From assembly GCA_032173965.1 (NCBI GenBank), contig CM063284.1:135693625-135757624 (forward strand): 64,000 nucleotides of DNA. The letters run 5' to 3'. Position 1 is the stretch's first letter, and every line of letters starts with the position of its first letter. Below are positions 52,190-62,128 of the stretch, piece by piece. The position numbers were made by a program, and so were the translations under genes. Origin of the DNA: Sitta carolinensis (taxonomy: Eukaryota; Chordata; Aves; Passeriformes; Sittidae). The notes under the pieces are model-generated. The model saw nothing but the letters and a program-made list of their open reading frames with translations. It had not been told where the DNA came from and ran no database searches.

Positions 52190-52515
52190 GAGCTGCAGGC
52201 ACCCAGACCCGAGCCCCTCCCCTGTCCCTTCCCAGCAGGCGGCTCGGGAGCCGGCACGGCTGCTGACCCGGGCGCGGGGCTGCCGCAGGTCCCTGCGCTG
52301 CGCGTCCCCTTTCCCTGTGCCGGCGAGAAGCACTCGTCCCCGCCGCCACACAGGCGTGACATTTCTCCTCCAGCTCTGCCCCCGCTCTCCCGGGGGACAT
52401 CGCCGCTTGCAGGCAGCGCCGGGCCCGCTGCGGGCTGCACCGGCGGCCGCGGGGAGCGCCCGGCCTGCGGCCCCTCCGCACTGCCGCCTGGCCCCGGCAA
52501 AGGCTTCTCCCAACT
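52190..52515. promoter_or_regulatory. Second isolated CpG-rich patch
   Basis: About 325 bp of G+C-rich, CpG-rich sequence, for example CCCGGGCGCGGGGCTGCCGC near 52267 and CCGGCGGCCGCGGGGAGCGC near 52440, about 5.3 kb upstream of the EMC2 island and set in AT-rich DNA. Long overlapping open frames on both strands (up to 189 codons on the minus strand) are what GC-rich DNA gives by chance; none looks like a known protein. A possible splice donor (TTTAG|GTAGGT) lies at about 52534. It may be the promoter of an unannotated non-coding transcript or a regulatory island. Confidence 0.55.
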
Positions 52516-52519
52516 GCAA

Positions 52520-55500
52520 ACTGGCTCGCTTTAGGTAGGTGTAAGAAAAAACAGCTTCCAGCACCAGATTTAAACCTCGGCAACATATTACAGTTCAAGA
52601 ATTCTTACACTATTTTTAATGCCCGCAGGCACAGTTAAGACTCCGCAAATATTCTTAATTAAGTATGCAGAGAGGTGTCTTTAGGAGAACAATTTCAAGC
52701 TTCAATATCAGCTAGTAAACACGAACTTACACTACTTTACTCTGGAATCAGAAACTTGGATCTGCAGTGTTTGTTCACCTCACTGCCATTTTAGAATCAG
52801 TCTCAGAAGGCTCTGCGGGTATGGTTTAGAGTGTCGAGCCATGGAGGAAGTGTTGTTTGACTTGCTTAAGGATCATTAACATTGTCAATTCATCAAGTTG
52901 ATTTATATTTCTTTTCCCCAGCTTTCCAAAATTGTCTCCTCTTTGCCTTTTCTCATGGCACACTGAATGATGTGATTCTGACATGTTCTCCATTTGTAAT
53001 TCTCAATAGCTAGGAAGATTTATAGCCTAAGGTTAAAAAAATTCCTCCGGCTGTGCTCTCCTCTTGCTCTTTAGCTTAAGAGGCAGAAACAGGGAATTAA
53101 TTTTAAATTGACTATAAATACTAATGCTGGATAAAAATTTCGAAATTACACCACTTTGCTATGTATGTTTCAATATATAATATTTTATGTTGGTCAAAAT
53201 GATAAGAAAAGCTTCAGATTTTTCAGGATGACTGAAAAAATTTTACTTGCCACTTCTTACTGTGATGATGCTGTGATAAAACCTAAAAGTATGTTAAAAC
53301 GTTCTGTATATATTACCCATCATAGTAATTCTCTTAAAGCAGATGTATTTATTTTTTTACCTAACTTTTTTCACTTTCATAAGTTTTAAATTTGATGTAA
53401 GAAATTATCTGAAGCTCTGACATTAATAAATGAATGCTGACTAGGATCAGACTCAAAGTCACCTACATTAAAGCACAAAGTCCTCAAATTGTAGTATTCA
53501 ATTTTTTTTAATTCCCTATATTTTTGTCCACTTATTTAACTTCTGTGACTGATCTTTACCATCACTAAACAAGATAGTAATATCTTTAAATGCTCCTCAC
53601 ATAAAATGAAGTTTGTCCATATCTTGCATCTTAACAAACAAATGAATAATCGATTCACAGAGGATAAATTCTCACTTTATTAATTCACAATGTAAATGGA
53701 TCCTACATGTGTACATTCTTTCTTGCGTCATGGCTGTCCTGGAGTTATTTTCTCCTACGTCCCACATACTTGAAGGATGCCACCATTATTACATTACTAA
53801 ACTAATCCAAATCAGGGCCAAACCAGGACATTCCCCAACACTACTGAACTAAAATGGGGCCTTAGGTGGTGAGCCCAAATATGTCTATATGGCCCTATCT
53901 CATGCACAGGACACAGACCTCCATATTTTGCTGTATTGGTAAGCTGCAAATGAAGCCATTATGTTTTTCTTCCTTAGCAAGTATCACTTGTCTGAACAGC
54001 AATTCTGACTGGATTATTATTGAACTAACTAATTGGTTTCACAATAAAGAGAAAGGTTTTCTAATAGCACACTGAGAAAAAAAAAACAAAAATTACTTTA
54101 AAATTTTTCATTTGGTTAAATGTAGAACTAGCTGTGGTACCTACAAAAAGTAGGTGGTGAGTTTTCTGCACTTTAAAATAATGCCCTCAAACAACTGTGC
54201 ATTTACAATTATGTGAAACTGGGATCCCTATCTTCCTACTTGTTTCCTGTAGAAGTGGCAGAAAATAACAGAAGAGCAGAAAAATGACAGATCTAGAAGA
54301 GATTTCACATGACTATTCCCTTTTTAGAGCATTTTAAGCTTTATTAACAAAACACTTTAAACTTTGAATTAAGTGATGAAGCTCCTTGGCATTAGAAAAC
54401 AGCTTTGAAAACCACTGTTTTAGTCTCCAAGAAGAAAAAGCTTAATACCAAAAACATTTCTGTTTCCAACTATAACAGTGTTTGGCACGATGTGATATTG
54501 TAAAAGTAATTCCTGTCTCTTGGTGAGTGTGGATGTCATTCTGCTCCGCAGTAAGAGCAGAGGTATGCAGTGGAAGGGTCAGCTTTGAGCTTGGCAGAAC
54601 ACAGTATATGTGATTTTAGGCAATTCGTTTGAGACCATGTCCAAGAAAGGCAGCAGGCAACACTTACAGTGCGTAACTTCAGGGCCTGGTCTCCTCTTAC
54701 AGTTCAGGTGGAGGACTGCATGACTGGGGAATTGTCTAAATCTAGCTAGGAGAGGGATCACTGAGAAGAGGAACTGGACTGAGTGCCTGTGGTGTACCAT
54801 TGCCTGCCTCTTGCCGGGACAAAGCCGTGGGCAGGTGCGCAAGCATAGAGCTAGATGTGCGGGGAACCAAAAGTCCAGACCCCTCCCAAATGCTTCAAAC
54901 ACACATTTCTGAAATTTCAGCTCCTTCAGCATTAGATGATAGCTGACAGGGCTTTTAAAAGGATCAAAATACTGGATTTGTATGTCTAAAAGTTCTGTCT
55001 GTACCACATTAGGCATTTCAGAAGCACTGAACTCTCTATGTTAATTTTTCTTTTTACCTCAGATGTTACCTCAGTGTTACCCATAATGTGTGGAGCAGGT
55101 GTGCACTAAATTCTTTTTGCATCTGGATCATAATCATTCCATATTCACTCCTTTACACATAAAACAAGAATATCAATTCCCTACTCAAATACTATGAGAA
55201 TACATAAATATTTTTGTAAGGTATTCATATAATACAGACACTGGCATTTTAAAATTAGATGGAAGTACAGCTATGCTATACAAGGCCTAAACAATATAGT
55301 CACTTAGATCAAAAACCACTTTTGAGGGAGGAAAAATCAGGTGTCGCCCATCTTTCTAGACCACCATTTGAATTCTAATTGAGGCCTTTTAGCTGTTAAA
55401 GTTGTGATATGTATTTACACTGTAGATACTATTAAGAGTTAGTTGTTTTATTCTAGTCAGAGGAGGAAAAATACAGAAAACATTCTTGATATTAAGGTTA

Positions 55501-55890
55501 ATTTGTTGATGGAGCTGGGGATTAATTTTTATTATGGAATCAGAGGGATTTCCCATAAAAGATCTTATCAGAATTAAATGTCAGACAAATAAGTTTCTGG
55601 TGATATTTTCTAAAATCCAGTTTCTTTAGTATACATGCAGTTAAAAATCCATCACCTTCTTTTTTTTTTTTTTTTTCTTCACTATCTTCAGCAGAGCTAC
55701 ATCTGTTTCTTACCATCTATATGGTATTGAAATTGGGAGCATTATTTACTAAGAAACACTTCATGTCCACAGCTGAAGCTGTGATGCTAGAAGGTAAATA
55801 GTGGAGAGAACACAAAGGTGGGCACGGCTGGCCTCACTCCTGTCTGTAAAGTCCCTCAGAGCTTCTCCAACCCATGGTAAGAAACTTATC
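52520..55890. other. AT-rich intergenic stretch, nothing recognised
   Basis: No coding region or recent mobile element was recognised. The 145-codon minus frame at 54579-55016 has no motif that I know. A 17-base T-run is at 55660-55676. Confidence 0.55.
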
Positions 55891-55892
55891 AC

Positions 55893-57233
55893 TGTGGTGG
55901 TTCACTACCCATAGGGTGTTTGGGGCACACGAAGAGTATATTGTGTTTGCATGGCCTGGTTTTTGGTAGCAGGGGGACCACAGAGGTGGCTCCTGTGGGA
56001 AGCTATGGGAAACTTCCCTGATGTCCAGCAGAGCCAATTTTTGATGGCTCTGAAGATAGACACACTGCTGGCCAAAACCGGGCAAATGAGAGAGGTTTTT
56101 AACAGCTCTGTGATGACATATTTAAGATGGAAATCAAAACAAAGTCATTTTTTTCTCCTAGTTAGAGAAGAAGAGGTGAGAACATGTGAAGGAAACCACA
56201 TGGAGACACCAAGGTCAGTGTAGAAGGAGGGCAGCAGTTGCTCCAGGCACCAGAGCTGAGATTACTCTGCAGGCTGTGGTGAGACCGTGGTGAAGCAGCT
56301 GAGCCCCTGCAGCCATGGGGATCCACGGGGAATGCAGAGATCCACCCATAGCCCCTGGGGATCCATGGGGATGCAGAGATCCACTCACAGCCCCTGGGGA
56401 TCCATGGGGGATGCAGAGATCCACCCATAGCCCCTGGGGATCCATGGGGATGCAGAGATCCACTCACAGCCCCTGGGGATCCATGGGGGATGCAGAGATC
56501 CACCCATAGCCCCTGGGGATCCATGGGGATGCAGAGATCCACTCACAGCCCTGGGGATCCATGGGGGATGCAGAGATCCACCCATAGCCCTAGGGAGGTA
56601 CCCTCGGCAGAGTGGATGGATGCCTGGATGAGGCTGTGATCCAGTGGGAGATGCATGGAGACAGAGGGCCCTGCTCCCAGGCTGGAGCAGCCTGTCCTTG
56701 GAGGACTGCACCCCGTGGAAGAGTGACCCACGCTGCAGCAGTTTTGGGAGATGTGAATGCCCGTGCGAGGGACTCACGCTGCAGCAGGTGCGGTTTGGCT
56801 GCTGCTCGCGGGAGTGGACCCACGCCGGCAAAGTTCCCAGAGAACTGTCCCCTGTAGGAGGGACCCCATGGTCTCACTGGGAAAGGATTCCCCTCCCGGA
56901 GCAGCGGAAGAAAATCTCAGTGATGAACTGACCAAACCCCCATACTCTGTCTCCCTACAGTGTCAGTGGGAAGGAGGGGCTGGGGGAAAAAACGTATTTT
57001 AAGGGCTTATTTTACTTCTCATTATGCTCCTCTGATCCTGCTAGTAATAAACTTACTTAGCAGCCTTAAAGTTGAGCCTGTTTTGCCCTTGAAGTGTTTC
57101 TCCCTGCCCTTAAAGATAACTCATGAAGCGTTCGTTAATTTTTTTCCCCCCTCTCCGCTGCCCCGTTGTGGCAGGGAAGGGTGAGCGAGCGACTCTCGTG
57201 GGTGCCTGGAGATTGGCCGGTGTCAAACCACGA
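55893..57233 (+). mobile_element. Long solo LTR of an avian ERV, upstream of EMC2
   Basis: The stretch has the layout of a long avian LTR of the ERV-L type: TGTGGTGGTTC start, a TATTTAAG TATA-like box at 56119-56126, a middle part of repeated ATCCAC / GCAGAGATCC and later GTGGAAGAGTGACCCACGCTG units, AATAAA at 57046-57051, and an end near GGTGTCAAACCACGAC. The box and polyadenylation signal put it in plus orientation, the same as EMC2. No internal retroviral sequence adjoins it. I found no clear target duplication, so the ends are approximate. It is longer than most LTRs partly because of the tandem array inside it. Confidence 0.7.
56317..56591. repeat. Seven-copy minisatellite with alternating units
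   Basis: Seven tandem units of 38-40 bp start at 56317, 56357, 56396, 56436, 56475, 56515 and 56553. Two unit types alternate strictly, A-B-A-B-A-B-A. Type A reads CCACCCATAG and type B reads CCACTCACAG; from the second A copy onward type A also has one more G after ATCCATGGGG. The real period is therefore a dimer of about 79 bp. The array lies inside the LTR. Confidence 0.95.
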
Positions 57234-57480
57234 CGTAGAGAAACCGATGGTTCACCCTTGACGGTTCATGCCCCTCTCCAGGATGCCAGGGGCAAGAATA
57301 ACCGGCAGTTCTCATGTGGAACCCAAGCCACACCGGGCACTTCTGCGCCAGGCGTGTGTTCAAGGTGTACAACTTCATGCCATGCGAACTGGTCCTGGAC
57401 AGTTTATGCGGACTGTAACAGTAAACTAACCTGCAATCCTTAGTGCCACCTGCAGCTTGGGCTCTGAGATTTTAACCCGG
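57234..57480. other. Spacer between LTR and EMC2 CpG island
   Basis: About 250 bp of moderate G+C without recognised elements. The 106-codon frame at 57123-57443 begins inside the LTR and has no motif. Confidence 0.6.
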
Positions 57481-57806
57481 GACAGGAACGGGGCGCCGCG
57501 GACTGGGGCATCACGCGTGTCCCGGTCACTGCGCTCCCGACGCAAGGACGAACAGAGCCCAGTGCCCAGGCGGGACAGGCGCCTGACGCTCCGGCCCTTC
57601 GGGGCGCCCCTCCGGCCTCGTGCGGCGGCCAGAGAGAGCCTCGGCCCGCCGGAGGGCACGGAAGCCCGGCGCGGCGCCGGCCGCGCTCTGCGGGCGCCAG
57701 TCGGCCCCGCACCGTTGCCGGGCTCTGCCCCGCCGCGCCGGCCCCGCTCCCGCCCTCCCGCCAATGACGGCCGGGGCCGTCACCGCGCTGCGTCACGGGG
57801 CGGCCG

Positions 57807-57820
57807 CCAAGATGGCGAAG
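57807..57820 (+). promoter_or_regulatory. YY1-type site spanning the EMC2 start codon
   Basis: GCCAAGATGGCGAAG contains the AAGATGGCG core bound by YY1 and found in the first exon of many housekeeping genes, with the ATG of the motif used as the start codon. The context also makes an excellent Kozak site (GCCGCCAAGATGG). Binding itself is inferred from the motif. Confidence 0.65.
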
Positions 57821-57851
57821 GTGTCGGAGATGTACGACGTGACTTGGGAAG
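57812..57851 (+). CDS. EMC2: EMC2 exon 1 (coding part), ER membrane complex subunit 2
   Basis: The ATG at 57812 opens MAKVSEMYDVTWE and the exon ends with one further base before a splice donor (GAAG|GTAACG at 57851/57852), so the intron is phase 1. The known vertebrate EMC2 (TTC35) N-terminus is MAKVSELYDVTWE, one residue different (Leu to Met at position 7). EMC2 is a soluble TPR-repeat protein on the cytosolic side of the ER membrane protein complex, which inserts tail-anchored and multipass membrane proteins. It forms the cytosolic cap of the complex with EMC8/9. Only 13 of roughly 297 residues are in this window. The next standard exon (TPR part) was searched for by eye in the remaining 6.1 kb and not found, so it lies beyond the end. 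A CpG island, a strong Kozak context and a perfect donor support the call. Confidence 0.92.
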
Positions 57852-60548
57852 GTAACGCCGCGCCGCCGGCGGTCCCCACCCGGGACTGGGGCCGTGCCCG
57901 GCCCGACCGGCCTCCGGCCGCGGGGAGGGGGCGGCGCTCCCGGAGCGCGGCGGGCCCGGGCCGGCGCCGGGCGGCCGCACCCGGCCTGGGGAACAGCAGC
58001 GAGGGGCGGCGGTTCTGGCGGCCGCCCTGCTCCTCCGGATGTGGGCGGCCGGGCCGCAAAGGCCGCGACCTGCGCTCGGCCCCTTGGTGGCCGCGGGTCC
58101 CCGGGCGGTGAGGCGCGCCTGGCCCGGGGCGGGCCCGCCGCCCCTGGCCGCCCCTGGCCGCCCCTGCCTGCGCTCCGCGGGGACGCGCCCCGCGTCGCCG
58201 CTTCCCGGCCTTACCCGCGCGTACAGCGCTTACCGGCAAAAATGATCTCTTGGCAGGGTTGGCAGTTGGTGCCACAGTTCGTCTTTCGGTGAACTGAAAA
58301 TTACCTGATACTCGTAAAAGTTGATCATAAGCGTTTCAGGGGAAGCTTCAAGAAGGTTTGAAGTGACAGAAGGTTTTGAGAATCCCTCCCTCCGGGTCTT
58401 TATAACTTTCACGTCTGTTCGATCATAAAATCGTGATTTATTTTTCGTATAGCAAAGTTGTCTGAGCTTTCTTCGACGTTCTCAGTGGTTCTTTTTGCAT
58501 AACTGATACCCACATGTGAGCTCAAGACAGCACTTAAGCCCTTTGCAATCTCGTATCGAGAATAAATGAATAATTATTCTAATAATTATTATAATAATTT
58601 TGTCCATAAAGGGGGAACCTTTAGCTGTGTACCATGTGTGGCAAACATTATAGTGTAGAGAAGATAATGCAGAGAGAAGCTATGTAATCTTGAGTTTTAA
58701 TTTATGTCTGCCAATCTGTGAAGAAATAATTGAGCAGTAGAATAATTCCTAATCGTGAATTAATGCTTAGTTTGATTTTGTAGCTAACAGGAGGAACATT
58801 GCATGGGATGTATTTTAGCAGATGTTTGTATCTTGCCCATTGGAAAAGTGCCCATGCTGTCTTTCCTGCACCTTTTTCTGTAGGATTGAAGCAAAACAAA
58901 ATAGAATTTTAAACATTCAGACTTTGGCTCAAATTCCATTAATCTCAGAAAAAAATTTAGCTGGTGTTGAAGAATATATGCTGTAACTGAATTAAAAAGG
59001 ATGAAGAAGTGAGCTTGCTTGTCAGTGTGTCTGGAGCTCAGTATATAGTTAATTTTACTTTGATATGTGGTTGTATCACCATGACATTAGACTAATTGGG
59101 AAAACCTTTACCGACCATTGTTTTATATCTCTTGAATGAAGGTATGTACGTTTGAAGCTCAGCTTGGATGGAGATCATATAGATAGATCATTACTGGTGT
59201 TATTGTTAGATTTTTACAGAAGTTGCTCTAAACTACCTTGTCTTGAAAAATTTTCCAGTTTTTATTTTTCTTGAGCAAATGTTGTTACAAAATGCAGAGA
59301 TTTAGTTGTTGGATTTTTTGTTGGGTTTTTTTCCCCTGCTGTTCTTGGGTGTCGGTGATGGAAAAGAGAAATGATCTTTTTCACTGGATGGGTAACACGC
59401 ACTGTGGACATGTCCCTGTACATTTAGCCCTAGATTATTTTGGCCCAGGGTACTACAGAGTGTATGTTTATACTCTAACGTAGAGGCCAGGTGTGGGATA
59501 TTCAAGCTTATTGCTTCTGGACTTAAGCTTATAGCTTCTGGCTAATTCATATCGAGGTGAGCTTCCTACTCTTAGAAATAACCTCCACATTTTGTTTCCA
59601 AGAGATTCACAGTCGTGGCATTGTGCTAGGTGTGGAATTTGGCATATGAGTGGGGTTGAATGAGAAATTTCAGAGGACCAGTGAACTCATTTCAACTTCT
59701 CAGTCTCTTCAAGTGTACATCCAAATGAAAAGCTGGTATGTGTTGGTGCAAGGGACTGTCTCCACTTTGGAAGCACGCATTTGAAAAATTCTGGGTTTTT
59801 TTTCGTTATTTCAAGACATGAAAAGTAAAGTGAAATAGGAGTCCCGCAACAGACCATGTAAGGACTCTTCTTAAAAAAGATAACTTCTCTGTGCAAGCTT
59901 TAAGAGATGCTGGTGAAACAAAGCTTTTCAGCAGTGAGGTGATCCCAGCAGTGTTGTGGCCTAGTTCCTGGCAAAGTTCTAGAACACAATTCTAGGAATT
60001 TTATGTAGCTCCTTTTGAATATCTCTAAAATGCCTAATTTATGTGAAACCAGGTGTATGGTTGGTAGGTCCATTATCCACCCCGGCCTCTCTAAACAAGA
60101 CATTTTATACTTGCATATTGCTTAAAGATGAAGCCGCAATTTAAGGTTGGGAAAGAAGAATAACATCTAACAAATGAAATAGTTTGTACCTTGCTTTGCT
60201 TTTCACTCAGGTTCTTTGAGACAGGTAGGTGTTTAGCCATGGTTAAATCCTTTTAGGTACACATGTGGTACAGGTAGTTAGGAAAGATAACTGAAAATAA
60301 CTGTTTTCTAGTGTGGGAGCTTTGTTTTTATTTTTTCTTTCTTTACTTTGTTGCTGTATCTCAAGCTTTAAAATGAATTTGGAAATTTGTGTAGCAGGAA
60401 AACTTCTCATTTAACTTCATGATCTTATCAATGGACTTAGATGATCCAATATATAGAGTGCTGTGTTATTGAAAGAGAAGCTTATATGTTGCTCTGTAAC
60501 GTGTATTTTACAGTAAAGCTTATTTGCTTGAGACAAAGGTTCTGCATT

Positions 60549-60552
<4 letters not shown>

Positions 60553-60582
<30 letters not shown>
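60553..60582. repeat. T30 homopolymer in EMC2 intron 1
   Basis: Thirty consecutive T on the plus strand. It could be an assembly-sensitive site or the poly-A of an old minus-strand insertion, but no duplication of flanks was seen. Confidence 0.95.
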
Positions 60583-60586
<4 letters not shown>

Positions 60587-62080
60587 CTGGTACTAATTAT
60601 CCTAGAGAAAGTGACATGTTTCCTACTTCCTTCATAAATAAAAGAATTGAAAATTATGTGGAGTGACAGGAAGCCAAAAACTGTGGCTGTAGCCAAGGAG
60701 TGTGATATAGTAGGCTTGCACATCACTTCATGATGTGCAGCCTCTTACTAGGACTATGTAGAACTCCATAGAAGAAATATTTATCATATTTTCAGTGTTA
60801 CATTAAAGATGATTTTTTTCCCATGAGTGGAAATACTGTAAAAAGCAAACAACTGTGTAGCTTCATTTTAGGAACAGGTTTTGAAGTACACAAGTGTAAA
60901 ATTAGCACAATCTGCAAACAGGCAGCAGTTCTATTAACAGTAACTATTAAAGTAACAATTGACTTTCACTGAAAGTGCATCTGACATACTGTCAGAATTT
61001 AACAAAATAAGCCAGGTTTTCATAACTTTGCACAGCTGCATAATGGTGTTAAACACATCACACCCTGCTCAAGGGAGGCAGTGACTTCTGGCTGTCACAG
61101 CTGAGCTTTTTGGGCATCTTTGGGTGCTGTCATGGCAACTCTTGTTTCAGTCAGTAATTCTCTTCAGTTGATATCAAAACGAAAAAGAGAAAGGAAAGGC
61201 ATATTCTTTAAACTAGCCTTCTTCTGATAGAAATCAAAAAAGTGAAAAAATTATTTTTAAAGATTTTTATTAGCTCTGAATAGCTCTACAATTTAAATTA
61301 GATATTGCTATTTTCTGTATTAAAAATTGCACTGCTTCAATAGTGGCACTTCAAAAGTTTTCATTATCATGATCATGTGAGACTTTTTTCAAGGAACTTC
61401 TTGTCATTTTTGAAAATATCTTAAAATGCTTTATCTGGGAACATGTTATATACAAAACAAGAAAATTCCAAATGAATTTAAAAACTGAGCACTTCTGTCT
61501 TTTAGTGTCTCTAGTCATTAGAGTCCACTTTCAGTAACAAACTCCCTTTCTGTAACTTAGAAACTCAATTCGTATTTAGTGTGTGGAAAGTCTCTAGAAA
61601 ATAGGAAACAGTCTAACATTTTATCTCCATAATAATCTATGTGTAATTAACTGTTTTTTGATGTGGTTTTGTTGTGTTCTGTGCTGTCTTTGCTTTCTTT
61701 TAGCTATTCCTAATTTTCAGTAGTAATCAAAGGGTCATATCAGTTTATTCTGGGTTTTATATATGGATTTATGGGATTACACCAGGCAAAGATGAAATAC
61801 TGAGTTGTTTTTTTTTTAATTGAGGTCCCTTTGACAGCAGAGCCGTGACACGTGTGCCTCTGCCTGCACCTGCCAGATGAGAGTGCACAGTGGTGGCTGT
61901 GGGTGAAGATTTGGTGTCTGTAACAGAGTCAATATACAAACGAGCTCTGGAAATACAATGGTTGCAGGGTCCGAGTGACTGCCGTGGTGGCAGCTATTTG
62001 CTAAGGTGACATTTTGGAGTTTGCACTTTCTGTCTGCTCCAAAGTGGTGATTTCCTTCATTTCATTGTGTGTCCTTTTAG

Positions 62081-62128
62081 ATATCAAGGACTTGAAAACT
62101 ATGATCCAGTTAATCAGTGGAAGTGTAG
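62081..62128 (+). other. Candidate 48-nt in-frame cassette exon of EMC2
   Basis: A pyrimidine-rich stretch ending TGTGTCCTTTTAG at 62080 is followed by 48 bases and then a donor (GTAG|GTAATT). Joined to the phase-1 end of exon 1, the 48 bases contain no stop and would add 16 codons (DIKDLKTMIQLISGSV) while keeping the frame. The residues do not resemble the standard EMC2 continuation, so this would be an optional exon. Sites like this also arise by chance in a 6-kb intron. Confidence 0.25.

Larger units (their letters stand above)
57480..58230 (+). promoter_or_regulatory. CpG island promoter of EMC2
   Basis: About 750 bp of very G+C- and CpG-rich sequence surrounding the first coding exon, falling back to AT-rich DNA after about 58250. 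This is the classic layout of a housekeeping promoter without TATA box. A CCAAT box at 57761-57765 overlaps a TGACG half-site (57765-57769) about 47 bases before the start codon, and TGCGTCAC follows at 57789-57796. Many frames are open in this island by composition alone and are not genes. Confidence 0.9.

Noticed and set aside
52019..52598. Frames of up to 189 codons on the minus strand
   Set aside because: Arginine-, alanine- and glycine-rich frames overlapping others on both strands in a CpG-rich patch, with no motif or splice structure.
56162..56831. Repetitive protein frames (repeated proline/glycine-rich units, up to 148 codons) on the minus strand
   Set aside because: They are translations of the seven-copy minisatellite in the LTR and have no independent support.
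57440..58292. Many long overlapping open frames on both strands around the EMC2 first exon
   Set aside because: They follow from the very high G+C of the CpG island, which is poor in stop codons; only the 57812 frame matches a known protein and ends at a splice donor.
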